64,000 nucleotides of DNA from Candidatus Burkholderia verschuerenii (GTDB taxonomy: Bacteria > Pseudomonadota > Gammaproteobacteria > Burkholderiales > Burkholderiaceae): NCBI RefSeq assembly GCF_001189365.1, contig NZ_LFJJ01000007.1, positions 1 to 64,000 on the forward strand. Direction: 5' to 3'. A program made the position numbers and the translations under genes. A model generated the notes under the pieces. The model saw only the letters and a list, made by a program, of their open reading frames with translations. It did no database searches and had not been told where the DNA came from. Positions 25,199 through 34,428 of the stretch are shown here, piece after piece. Numbering within the stretch: the stretch's first letter is position 1; every line of letters begins with the position of its first letter.

Positions 25199-26676
25199 TG
25201 CGTAACGCGTCCGACGTCGCGTAATTTCAGACGCATCGGGATGGCGTTCGGGCCGGTCGCGAAGGTGCAGACTTCGTGGACATCGGCGGGATCGATCATC
25301 AGCGTCGACTCGAAATTCGCCGCCAGCATCGACATGACGAGGCGCATTTCGACCACAGCGAGATGACGTCCCGGGCAGACGCGCGGCCCCGCGCCGAACT
25401 GCATGTAGGCGCGTCCGTCGTGCGTGCCCTTCGTTTCGCGATTGTCGTGCAGCCAGCGGTCGGGATCGTAGCGCGACGGATCGGCGAAATGCCGCGCATC
25501 GATCATGCCGGGGCGGTTGAGGAAAAACATCTTCGTGCCGGCCGGCAGACGCACGCCGTTCAGACGCACCTCTTCCAGCGGTTCGAACGACAGATACGGC
25601 GCCACCGCATGCAGCCGGCTCGCTTCCGTGCAGACGGCTTCGCACAGATCGAGCTCGCGCATCGCGGCATAGCTCGGACACACGGATGCATCGCCCAACA
25701 CGCCGCGCGCATGTGCCGCGACGCGCGTTTGCAAGGCCTGATCGCTGCCGAGATACAACAATCCCCACGCAATGGCCATCGCCGTGGTGTCTTCGCCCGC
25801 GACCAGCATCGTGAGGATATTCGCGGCGACTTCGTCATCGGTGATGCCGGAGCCGGGCGCGTCGCGCTGAATCAGCATCGCTTCGATCAGATTGCGCGGC
25901 GGCTCCGCTTCGCCGTCCTGCGCCGCCGATTTGCCGACGCGCGCCGCTTCCGCGCGCAGCCGTTCGCGCGCCCGCGCCATCAGCCCGCGCACATAACGAT
26001 GCACCTCGGCGATCGCGTGATCGAAACGCCGGTCGCGCGGAAAGCGCACATAGTGCCAGTACGCGAACGGCGCATTGAGACGGAACATCAGCATCGGCAT
26101 GAGCAGCGAGACGTGCTCCTGAATCAGATCGCGCTCTTTTTCCAGCGTGTTCGGATCTTCGCCGAAGACCAGCGCGCTGGTCACGTCGACGGTGAACAGC
26201 CTCAGTTCGTCGATCATATTGACGACGCGGCCCGCGCGCGCGGCGCTTGCCCATCGGCTGCGCAGTCTTTCGGTGATGCCCGCGAGCGTCGGATAGAACG
26301 CCTTGATGTGATTGATCGACAGCGCCTGCATGACGAGCCGCCGTTGCGATTCCCACGCGCGGCCTTCGACGGAAAAGAGCCCGTTGCTGCCGACTTCATC
26401 GAGAATCGATTCGATGCGCTCGAAGCGTCGATAACGATGCGGCCGTTCGCGCATCACCGTATGCGCGAGTTCGGTGTCGGCCCACACCGTGATGGGCGTG
26501 CGTCCGAGGCGAAACACATACGGCGTGCCGAGTTCGGCGGCCCAGCGTTCGAGCACCAGATGATGCCGCGTCGGTGGCGACAATTGCAGCATATGTCCGA
26601 TGATCGGCAACGCGCCGCGCGGTCGCGGCAAGGTATCGACTTCGCGCAGCGATGCGCTCATGGGCACGGCATTCAT
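25195..26676 (-). CDS. Cytochrome P450
   Basis: A 493-residue P450. The haem ligand is in FGAGPRVCPGRHLA (Cys434). The I-helix oxygen-activation motif AGEDTT, the K-helix EASR and the meander region PDRW are all present, so it should be active. No N-terminal membrane anchor is seen, only a Pro-rich lead (LPRPRGALPIIGH). The sequence style (long, with AGEDTT and FGAGPRVC) resembles the fatty-acid or steroid type P450s rather than the short class I camphor type, but the substrate cannot be told. No ferredoxin or reductase gene is adjacent. Confidence 0.88.
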   Translation of the reverse strand: MNAVPMSASLREVDTLPRPRGALPIIGHMLQLSPPTRHHLVLERWAAELGTPYVFRLGRTPITVWADTELAHTVMRERPHRYRRFERIESILDEVGSNGLFSVEGRAWESQRRLVMQALSINHIKAFYPTLAGITERLRSRWASAARAGRVVNMIDELRLFTVDVTSALVFGEDPNTLEKERDLIQEHVSLLMPMLMFRLNAPFAYWHYVRFPRDRRFDHAIAEVHRYVRGLMARARERLRAEAARVGKSAAQDGEAEPPRNLIEAMLIQRDAPGSGITDDEVAANILTMLVAGEDTTAMAIAWGLLYLGSDQALQTRVAAHARGVLGDASVCPSYAAMRELDLCEAVCTEASRLHAVAPYLSFEPLEEVRLNGVRLPAGTKMFFLNRPGMIDARHFADPSRYDPDRWLHDNRETKGTHDGRAYMQFGAGPRVCPGRHLAVVEMRLVMSMLAANFESTLMIDPADVHEVCTFATGPNAIPMRLKLRDVGRVTH

Positions 26677-26793
26677 GATCAGCCTCCGGCGCGGGCTTGA
26701 TCACGGAAGGATAGGACACCTGCGGGGAATGGGGATGGGTGTTTGGGCGGGGATGTGCGGTGGGACGCTGATGCGCGTCTCGCTTCACCGCCG

Positions 26794-27072
26794 CTATTTC
26801 GGATACTGCTGCCTGGAGTGCAACACGCCCAGCACCTGAATGAAATCGTCGACGATTTCGTAAACGACGACATAGTTCGGATGCGCGACGATCTCAAACG
26901 TATCCGGCACGCGTCCCCTTCGAAAAAGGTGCGGATGCGTCGTGGCAGGCGTAATGCAATTCTGAATCAGCTCGAATATTTCGATTGCCGAACGCGCGTT
27001 GTCCTCAGCAATGTAGTCGGTCAGGGTATCGAGGTCATCGAGCGCTTGGGTAGTCCATCGAATCTTCAGCAT
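26794..27072 (-). CDS. ParE/RelE-type toxin
   Basis: A 92-residue protein with the RelE/ParE fold signature: WTTQALDDLDTLTDYIAEDN at the N-terminus, then RRGRVPDTFEIVAHPNYVVV and a final VLGVLHSRQQYP. ParE toxins poison DNA gyrase and RelE toxins cut mRNA; the pattern with IAEDN and GVLHSRQQYP favours ParE. The start overlaps the antitoxin stop by one base, the usual arrangement of a type II pair. Confidence 0.85.
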   Translation of the reverse strand: MLKIRWTTQALDDLDTLTDYIAEDNARSAIEIFELIQNCITPATTHPHLFRRGRVPDTFEIVAHPNYVVVYEIVDDFIQVLGVLHSRQQYPK

Positions 27073-27269
27073 CAGGCTTGCTTGCGTTCCTGTTCCTTCA
27101 GCTTGGCCTGAAGCTTGCCGCGAATGCGCGCCATTGCTTCGTCATGGGCAATCAAGGGGCCGGGGCGATCGCGCGCGTCCTGAATTTTCGCCCGATACCA
27201 CGCCTCATAAGCCTCGGCATCCTCGACAGTAGCAAATTCCGACACAATCGGATCGAGCGGCGTAGTCAT
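27072..27269 (-). CDS. PaaA2-like antitoxin (stability determinant)
   Basis: About 65 residues from ATG 27269; an ATG at 27287 is possible. The sequence DPIVSEFATVEDAEAYEAWY and PGPLIAHDEAMARIRGKL matches the small antitoxins often called stability determinants that pair with ParE2-type toxins. It lacks a DNA-binding ribbon-helix-helix, so operon autoregulation may depend on another factor, as known for PaaA2 systems. It is co-transcribed with the toxin. Confidence 0.75.
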   Translation of the reverse strand: MTTPLDPIVSEFATVEDAEAYEAWYRAKIQDARDRPGPLIAHDEAMARIRGKLQAKLKEQERKQA

Positions 27270-27356
27270 CTTAATGTCTCGTTTCATGATGAAAACGATC
27301 ATAGCGCAGGGCATCGCCGCCCGTCACTTCGTCCGTTCGGCGTAGGCAAAATCGCA

Positions 27357-28208
27357 TCAGGCCGCTTTGACGCGCTTGGGCCGCCCCTTCGCCGGCGCGG
27401 TTTCGACTTGCGTCTGCGCTACCGCCGCCGGCCGCTTGAAATAAGGCGAGCTCAAGGTCGCCGCGCCCATGTCCGACGCCGCTTCGAGCAAGGCCGGCGC
27501 AAGCTCCTTCAGCCGCGCGTCCGGCAGACGGCTGGTCGGCCCCGCGAGACTCACCACGCCGACGACGCGCCCCGTCACCGGATGATGAATCGGCGCGGCC
27601 ATCGACGTCATGCCCGCCTCGTAGGTCTCGCTGGCGATGCCGTAGCCACGCTTGCGCGCGGCTTGCAGATCGGCGAGAAACTGCTGGATGGTCTTCGGCG
27701 CTTTCGGCCCGCCCGAACCCGGCTTGCCGAGTCCGCCCTGTTTCGACACAAGCGCCAGCGCTTCCTCGTCCGATAAGGACGACAACCACGCCTGCCCGCT
27801 CGCCGTGCAATGCAGCGGCGGCTGGCCCATGTCGGGGTCGTAACGCAAGCCCGATTTCGCGCCCTGCGCCTTGCCGACGAACGTAATGTGATCGTCCTCC
27901 ACCACGCCCACCCGAGCCAGTTCGCCCGATGCCGCCGCGAGCCGGTCGAGCACCGGTTGCGACACATCGAGCACGCCGCCCGTCGACAGATAAATCAGCG
28001 CCAGCGACACCAGTTTCAGCGCCAGCATGTACTCGCCGTGATCCTCGTCCTGACGAACGTAGCCTTCGTCGATCAGCATCGCGAGCAGCCGATGCGTGCC
28101 GCTGCGCGGAATATTCAGCGTATCGGCGATGGTCGCGAGCGGCATGCGTCCGCCGTTCTTCGCCAGCAGTTCGATGATCGACAGCGCGCGCTCAAGATTT
28201 CCAGCCAT
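27357..28208 (-). CDS. IclR-family regulator
   Basis: A 283-residue protein. It has an N-terminal winged HTH (about 5-60: NLERALSIIELLAKNGGRMP, TLNIPRSGTHRLLAMLID), an IclR effector domain with GQAWLSSLSDEEA and GVVSLAGPTSRL, and a Lys/Arg-rich C-terminal tail. ATG 28208 has a GAGAGG site; a TTG two codons earlier is possible. A perfect palindrome lies 16 bp upstream. It is the last gene of the - strand hydroaromatic-type cluster and probably controls it. Confidence 0.88.
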   Translation of the reverse strand: MAGNLERALSIIELLAKNGGRMPLATIADTLNIPRSGTHRLLAMLIDEGYVRQDEDHGEYMLALKLVSLALIYLSTGGVLDVSQPVLDRLAAASGELARVGVVEDDHITFVGKAQGAKSGLRYDPDMGQPPLHCTASGQAWLSSLSDEEALALVSKQGGLGKPGSGGPKAPKTIQQFLADLQAARKRGYGIASETYEAGMTSMAAPIHHPVTGRVVGVVSLAGPTSRLPDARLKELAPALLEAASDMGAATLSSPYFKRPAAVAQTQVETAPAKGRPKRVKAA

Positions 28209-28223
28209 CTTCAACCTCTCGAA

Positions 28224-28244
28224 GTTCCAATTCGGAATTGGAAC
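28224..28244. promoter_or_regulatory. Perfect 21-bp palindrome, probable IclR operator
   Basis: The arms gttccaattc and gaattggaac flank one G. A degenerate second copy (gttccgcttcggaattc) follows at about 28248. It lies between the TIM-barrel gene and the IclR gene, next to the IclR start, and suggests autoregulation. Confidence 0.75.
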
Positions 28245-28282
28245 ATGGTTCCGCTTCGGAATTCAACTGCCTTGCTTAGTCT

Positions 28283-29104
28283 TCAAGATGTGTACGCGGC
28301 GTCGAGCACGGCGAGCGTCGCTTCGCGAAGGCGGCGGGCGCGCGTCAAAGCGTCGGCGGTTTTGGCCCACGGCTCCAGCGGACATTCGATCGAAAGCGGC
28401 AAATCGTCCGGCAGCGCGCGCAGAATCGCCGCCAGGTCGATGCCGCCTTCGCCCGGAATCGCGCGTTCGCAGCGCGCCTGATACAGCAGCGTCGCGAGAT
28501 CGGCCGGACGCTCGGCTGGGGCATCGCAAAATTGCAGATAGCCGAACCATTCGCGCGGCAAGTCGCGCAACGCGGCGGGCGAATCGCCGGCGCGGTCGAA
28601 GTGGATCGGATCGACGATCAGCCCCGTATTCGCACGCCGCGCCGCCTGCACGATGCGCGCGCCCTGCGCGAGATTTTTCACGTCGGTCCACGGCATCGGC
28701 TCGATCGACGGCGACAGGCCGTAAGGCTGCGCCAGATCGCACAACTGCGCGAGCCGTTCGGCCATGCGCGACTCGTCGGGATCGTTGCCCGCGACGAGCA
28801 CGTAACGCGCGCCGAACTCGGCGGCGGTCACGAGCATCGGCTCGTAATCGGCGACGGTCGTGCCCGGCTTCAGACGCAGGATTTCCGCATCCAGCACGCC
28901 GATGCCGGTATCTTTCAGCACCGCGAGCGTTTCGCGCACCAACGGCGTCTTGCCGACGATATCGTGCCGAACCTCGGTTTCCGTCGCCGGCAGCAGGCGC
29001 AGCCCGACGAAGTCGTAACCGGCCTGCGCCGCGCACGCCACCATCTGCGGCGGCGTCAGTTCCAGCACCGTCAGCGCGGAGAGAGACAGTTTGCGTCGTG
29101 ACAT
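28283..29104 (-). CDS. Sugar phosphate isomerase/epimerase-type TIM-barrel protein
   Basis: A 273-residue xylose-isomerase-like TIM barrel. It has SLSALTVLELTPPQMV near the start and metal-site segments of this superfamily such as LDAEILRL, PSIEPMPW, GLIVDPIHFDRAG and LSIECPLEPW. Members include 3-dehydroshikimate dehydratases (QuiC/AsbF), inosose dehydratases and epimerases. Since a shikimate-dehydrogenase-like gene belongs to the same cluster, a dehydroshikimate-dehydratase-like step is my best guess, not proven. ATG 29104 has GAGGAG in front and lies 11 bp after the NIPSNAP stop. Confidence 0.72.
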   Translation of the reverse strand: MSRRKLSLSALTVLELTPPQMVACAAQAGYDFVGLRLLPATETEVRHDIVGKTPLVRETLAVLKDTGIGVLDAEILRLKPGTTVADYEPMLVTAAEFGARYVLVAGNDPDESRMAERLAQLCDLAQPYGLSPSIEPMPWTDVKNLAQGARIVQAARRANTGLIVDPIHFDRAGDSPAALRDLPREWFGYLQFCDAPAERPADLATLLYQARCERAIPGEGGIDLAAILRALPDDLPLSIECPLEPWAKTADALTRARRLREATLAVLDAAYTS

Positions 29105-29115
29105 AGCGGCGCTCC

Positions 29116-29727
29116 TCAACGCAGCGGCAAAAACGGCGCGGGCACGTAGATGGTCGATTCCATCGTCGTCAGATGCGCGGGTCCGCCCTTCGGCGGCCAG
29201 ATGCCGTCTTTCACCGCTTCGGCGCGAATCCGCGAACGCTCGTCGACGCTCTTGTACGGCCAGATATTCAGAAAGCGCGGCACGGTGCCGTCGAGCGCGT
29301 ACATCGCGCCGATCAGCGGCGAGCGCTTGGTGCGCTCCGGCACGGCGTTGTCCCAGGCGTCGATCGTATGTCGCAGGCTCGCGAGCTTCGTGCCGTAGAC
29401 GCGCATCTCGTAGATGCCGCCGTGCACGGCTGGTTCGATCGGCGGCAGAAACGGAAACAGCGCGTAACTGTTCACTTCGACATCGAGAATAAATTCGCCG
29501 CAGCCGAACGGATTGCCTTCGAGCAGCAGACGCTGGCGCTCCTTCACCAGCGCCGCCTCCGATTCGAAGCCGCGCAGCACCATGATCTTGCCGAGCGCGC
29601 CGATATCGGAATACCAGCAGCCGAGCAGTGTCGAGCCGGGCTGATTGCCGCTCGCCTCGATATTCTGGAAAACCTGCGCGTTGGTGCCGAATTTGACGGT
29701 GAGTGTGACGATGTCGTACAGAGTCAT
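29116..29727 (-). CDS. NIPSNAP-family protein
   Basis: A 203-residue protein made of two ferredoxin-like NIPSNAP halves. The second half shows the typical GGIYEMRVYGTKLASLRHTI, WDNAVPERTKRSPLIG and FLNIWPYKSVDERSRIRAEA. The biochemical role of the family is not established; in bacteria such genes often sit in catabolic operons of cyclic compounds. AAGGAC precedes ATG 29727, and the start overlaps the stop of the upstream flavoprotein gene (ATGA). Confidence 0.85.
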   Translation of the reverse strand: MTLYDIVTLTVKFGTNAQVFQNIEASGNQPGSTLLGCWYSDIGALGKIMVLRGFESEAALVKERQRLLLEGNPFGCGEFILDVEVNSYALFPFLPPIEPAVHGGIYEMRVYGTKLASLRHTIDAWDNAVPERTKRSPLIGAMYALDGTVPRFLNIWPYKSVDERSRIRAEAVKDGIWPPKGGPAHLTTMESTIYVPAPFLPLR

Positions 29728-31448
29728 TGCAGCGTCCTTGCCTGTGTGGATGATGAGAAATCGTCTGCGTCCGCGCGCGCCGGTTCGGCGAGCGTGAGGC
29801 CGGCGAGATAGCCGAAAGTCATCGCGGGTCCGAGCGTGATGCCGCCCGCGGGATAGTGTCCGCCCATCATGCTGGCGGCATCGTTGCCGACGGCGTAAAG
29901 GCCGGGAATCGTGCGATGCGCGTCGTCGAGCACGCGGGCGCGCGCATCGGTGGCGAGTCCGGTGAAGGTGCCGAGGCTGCCGGGCACGAGCTTGACCGCG
30001 TGAAACGGGCCATCGACGATCGGCGCGAGACACGGGTTCGGTCCGTGCGATGCATCGCCCTGCACGCGGTTGTACGGCGTCGAGCCTTTGTGAAATTGCG
30101 GATCGAAGCCGTCTTTCGCGTAGGCGTTGTAGGCCGCGACGGTATCGCTCAGACCGCGCGCGTCGATGCCGCAAAGCGCGGCGAGCGCGTCCAGCGTCGG
30201 CGCGCTCTTCAGATACCCCGAGCGCTCGTGACTGCCCAACGGAAAGGGAAACGGCTTCGCGCAACCCAGCCCGTAGCGCCGCTGAAAACGATGATCGCAG
30301 ACGAGCCACGCGCACGCTTCCTCGCCCGGTTTCGTGGTGCCGAGCAGCGCGGAAACAAAGTCGTAATACGACGATGCCTCGTTCGCGAAGCGCCTGCCCG
30401 CGCGCGTCACCGCGATCACACCGGGCTTGCCGCGCTCGATCAGATGCGGAAACGCGACCTCGCCGCCCGCCGCCTTCGGCACGAGCGAAACGGGCGCCCA
30501 CGCCGCAGCCGCTTCGAGCGTGCCGTCGAAGTGCGCGCCGATCGCCTCGCCAATGCCGATGCCATCGCCGGTATTGGTTTTAGGCGCGGCGGACCAGTGC
30601 GGCGTGTAGGCGAACGTCGCGGCCTGACGCGCCGGATCATGCGGATAACCGCCGCACGCGAGCACCACACCGCGACGCGCGTCGATCGCGTGCATCGCGC
30701 CGTCGATCTCGACGCGCGCGCCGCTCACGCGCTCGCCATCGCGAATCAGCGCGACGGCGTTCGCGCGCGTTTTCAACTGCACGCCGCGATCGGCGGCCGA
30801 CTTGAGCAAGCGCGCGACCAGCGCATTGCCGTTGACGAGATGCATCGACCGGCCATGACGCAGCGCATGCCACGCGAACGCGGCCAAGCGCTTCGTGACA
30901 TGCCACGCCGAGCGAGCGCTGCGCGTCGCGTTCAGAAAATGCGCGAGATCCTGTCCCGATGCGATCGCCATGCCCTTGATCGTCATCTCGTCCAGCGGCG
31001 CGCGCAGCTTGTCGATAAGCGCGCCGAGTTCGCGTCCGTCGAACGGCATCGCGCAGACGGAGCGGCCGCCGGTCGCCGCGCCCTGCGTTGTATGAAAATC
31101 CGGAATGCGATTGCCGTCGATAAAACGCATCGCCGTATGACGCTCGAAAAACTCGATCATGCGCGGACCGTGTTCGATCAGCGCGTCGGCTTTGGCCGCG
31201 TCGAAATGCGCGCCGAGCTAGCTTTGCAGATATGTCCGCGGCGCTTCCGTATCCTCGACGATGCCCGCGCGCGTCGCGAGCGGATTGCGCGGAATCCACA
31301 TCCAGCCGCCGGACCACGCGGTCGTGCCGCCGAACACGTCCGCTTTCTCGCAGACGATTACGGACAGGCCGCACGTCGCGGCGGTGACGGCCGTCGACAA
31401 GCCGCCCGCGCCGGACCCGAGCACCAGAACATCGCATTCGAGTTTCAT
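29724..31448 (-). pseudogene. FAD-dependent dehydrogenase, 3-ketosteroid-delta1-dehydrogenase-like, in-frame stop
   Basis: The full gene runs from ATG 31448 (MKLECDVLVLGSGAGGLSTA, an FAD-binding fold) to 29724, 575 codons. The FAD-binding end GNDAASMMGGHYPAGGITLG is typical of fumarate-reductase / KstD-type flavoproteins. A TAG at 31218-31220 interrupts the frame: codons on both sides (TYLQS, then LGAHFDAAKADALIEHG) are in the same frame and family-consistent, so this is a nonsense change, most easily from a Tyr codon. Only a 76-residue N-terminal piece would be made. It overlaps the neighbouring flavoprotein gene by 4 bases. Confidence 0.85.
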
Positions 31449-33206
31449 TTGTGGCTCGCGTACGTGAGTTCGTCCAGCTTGACGGGCGCGGTCGTCGCGG
31501 CAGGCTTGACGCGCGAGCGCGCCGTCGCGTGCCGCGCCGCGAGATACGCGAAGGCCAGTCCCGGCCCGAGCGTGATGCCCGGCCTCGGATAGACGCCACC
31601 CATCACCGATTGCATGTCGTTGCCGCAGGCGTAAAGACCGCCGATGGGCCGGTCGTCGTGATTCAGCACGCTCGCGTTCGTATCGGTGACGAGGCCGGTT
31701 GCCGCGCCGATATCGCCAGGATAGAGGCGGATCGCGTAGAACGGCGCGCGGCCGATCGGGCCGAGGCACTTGTTCGGGCCGCGCCAGTTGGCATCGCCGT
31801 TGGCGTTTTGATAGGCCGTCGTGCCTCGCTGGAAGTCTTCGTCGACGCCGGTCTGCGCAAAGCGTCATGCGCGCGACGCTATCCGCGAGTCCCGTCTTGT
31901 CGATGCCGAGTTGTTCCGCGAGCTGATCAAGCGTGTCGGCGCGCGTGAGATAGCCATCGGCGAGAAACGGCGCGAGGCCTTTTCCGCCCGGACGCACCAT
32001 GCCGAGTCCGTACTTACGCAATCCTTCGGAGTCCGTTACAAGATACGTGGCCTCTTCCGCCTTTCGCATCGCGATACCGAACAGGTGATACGACGTGTTT
32101 TCGTTGAGAAAGCGCTTGCCGGTTTTATCGACGGTGATCATGCCCGGCTTGCCGCGATCCATGATGAAGTGCGGAAACACGGCGGTCGTGCCGTCGGCTC
32201 GCTTGCGGATCGACACCGGCGCCCAGAACGCATTCGACATCGCGCCCGAACCGAAACGCGCGCCCACGGCAAGCGCGAGATCCTGCGCGCCGCCCGTATG
32301 CCCGGGCGCGCCGGGACACCACATCGGATCGGCGCCCGGCAACATATCCTTGCGACGTTGCGGATGCCGGTTGAAGCCGCCGCTCGCGAGAATCACGCCG
32401 CCCGTCATCGCGATGCGCCGCGTCTCGTTGATCTGCCGCAGCGTCACGGCGTCGATGCCGCTCGCGCCCGCATGCAACGCCTCGACGCGCGTGCTCGTCA
32501 GCACGGTCACGCCCTTGTCGAGCAGCGAATACAGCAGCCGGCCGATCAACGCGTTGCCCATCACGAGACGCGTGCCGCGCGACGAACTCAGGCGATCGCG
32601 TGCGTGCCGCGCGAGCAACTTCGCCGCATGCGCGAACGACGCCGCCGACTTCGTCATGTTGAGCAGATGATTCACGTCGTCGCGATCGACCATCATGCCG
32701 CCAAGCACGGTGAATTCGGGAATCGGCGGACGAATCAGCGCGAATGCAAGGCCGAGTTTGCGGCCATCGAAAGGCAAGGGTTCGAGCGCGCGGCCGCATC
32801 AGGTCGAGCCTTCCACTTCGGACAGATAGTCGGGATGAAACGGGCGCGCGCGATATTTCACGTCCGAATTCGCTTCGATATGCGCGATGGCTTTCGGCCC
32901 GGCATCGAGGAACGCGCGACGCATCGCCGCGCTGCTGCGCTCGCCGATGGCGCGCGTCAGAAAGGCTTCCGCGTTCGCGGCAGTATCCTCGTGATTGACG
33001 CTCGGCGCGTGCTTCGACGCCGGAATCCACGTCGTGTCCGCCGAGTAGGCCGTCGTGCCGCCGACGTATTCCGTGCTTTCGACCAGCAGCACACGCGCGT
33101 CGTCGATGGCCGCAAACAGCGCCGCCGACATGCCCGCGCCGCCCGCGCCGACGACCACTACATCGAATGTCTCGTTCTGACCGAGACTGCCCAGCGTCTC
33201 CACCAT
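31445..33206 (-). pseudogene. Second FAD-dependent dehydrogenase, KstD-like, with two lesions
   Basis: ATG 33206 (with GGAGCG) opens ETFDVVVVGAGGAGMSAALF, and the C-terminus ending at 31445 contains GNDMQSVMGGVYPRPGITLG, so this is a paralogue of the flavoprotein downstream. A TGA at 32799-32801 stops translation after SEVEGST, while the same frame resumes with GRALEPLPFDGRKLG. A second lesion near 31858, best explained as a one-base deletion, moves the frame before FAQTGVDEDFQRGTTAYQNA. The enzyme would remove hydrogens next to a ring keto group and pass electrons to FAD. It is the first gene of the - strand operon. Confidence 0.85.
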
Positions 33207-33467
33207 GCTTTTCGCTCCATCGGCTTCGTAGCGGTTGCTGCGAAACGCGTCGTTGAATTAGAACGTTCTTTGATATTGGAATGATATTCCACAAATACTG
33301 CGCTTGCCAAGCGGTTTATTGGAATCGCACGCGCGTTTCCGAAACGCCAATTCACCATGAAAGTCAGCTTTGCCCGTTAGTTGCCCACGTATTTGTTGAA
33401 CACTATTCCATTTTCAACTAGCATTCATACACAGGATTTTTGAGACTACAACGGAGACATAAGAGGC
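33207..33467. promoter_or_regulatory. Divergent control region of the hydroaromatic-type cluster
   Basis: This 261-bp AT-richer spacer separates the flavoprotein operon from the shikimate-dehydrogenase-like gene. It holds a perfect palindrome tggaat-gat-attcca at 33277-33291, a further attggaa near 33318, and gttgaa...ttcaac around 33395-33418. The ttcca / tggaa half-sites also occur in the palindrome beside the IclR gene, so binding of that regulator here is likely. Confidence 0.55.
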
Positions 33468-34289
33468 ATGGACACAGCTTTTTCCGCTTCCCTCGATGCG
33501 GGCCTGAGCGGCGCGACGCGCGTCTATCACATCGTCGGCGATCCGATCGCGCAGGTGAAATCGCCGGCCGGCGTCACGGCGGCGATGCGCGCGCGAGGCA
33601 GCGACGCCATCGTGATTCCCGCGCACGTCGCGCCTGCGGATCTCGCGACCTATTTCGCGGGCGCGACGGCTACACGGAACGTCGACGGCGTGATCGTCAC
33701 GGTGCCGCACAAGTTCGCGGCGACCGAATTTTGCAAATCGCTCACCGACGAAGCCGCGTTCCTCGGCGCGGCCAATATGCTCAAGCGCAACGCGGACGGC
33801 TCGTGGCACGGCGGCACATCGGACGGCGTCGGCATGGTCGCGGCGTTGCGCGCGGCCGGATGCCGGCCCGAAGGCAAACGCGCGTCGTTGATCGGCGCGG
33901 GCGGCGCGGGATCGGCGATCGGGTTTTCGCTCGTGGAAGCAGGCGTGGCGTCGCTCGCGATCCGCGACTTCGACGCCGCCCGCACCGGCGCCCTCGCCTC
34001 GCGCCTCGCCGGATTGGGACACGGCGCAGTCACCGTCTCCGACGATACGGACCCGCAAAGCTACGACATCGTCGTGAACGCGTCGCCGGCCGGCATGCGA
34101 CCGGGCGATCCCTTGCCGCTCGACGTTTCCACGCTCGCGCCGACGACCTTCGTCGGCGACGTGGTGACCAAGCCGCCGCTCACGCCGTTTATCGAAGCGG
34201 CCCGCGCGCGCGGTTGTCAGACCGTCACCGGCACGCAGATGTTCGAGCGCGTGTGCGAGGCCATCGTCGAGTTTTTGCTGGAAGACTGA
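33468..34289 (+). CDS. Shikimate / quinate dehydrogenase family protein
   Basis: A 273-residue AroE-like enzyme. The catalytic Lys is in TVPHK (K82). The substrate residues Asn103 (AANML) and Asp119 (TSDGVGM) are present, and the NAD(P) loop is GAGGAGSAI. It should interconvert shikimate (or quinate) and its 3-dehydro form. The cofactor-loop residues following RDFD suggest NAD use, as in catabolic types, but this is weak. It is divergent from a catabolic flavoprotein operon and not near aromatic biosynthesis genes, so a degradative role is more likely than the housekeeping AroE role. Confidence 0.85.
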   Translation: MDTAFSASLDAGLSGATRVYHIVGDPIAQVKSPAGVTAAMRARGSDAIVIPAHVAPADLATYFAGATATRNVDGVIVTVPHKFAATEFCKSLTDEAAFLGAANMLKRNADGSWHGGTSDGVGMVAALRAAGCRPEGKRASLIGAGGAGSAIGFSLVEAGVASLAIRDFDAARTGALASRLAGLGHGAVTVSDDTDPQSYDIVVNASPAGMRPGDPLPLDVSTLAPTTFVGDVVTKPPLTPFIEAARARGCQTVTGTQMFERVCEAIVEFLLED

Positions 34290-34428
34290 ACGCCGCCGTT
34301 CGTCGCCATGTGAATCGGATTGTTCTGGTTCAATCCGCGACCGCCTTCCTTCACCATTGCCCCGCGCGTTCGGCTCCCTCGAATGCGCACGACGCGTGCC
34401 GATGCACGGCTCGCGCAATCAGAGGCAT

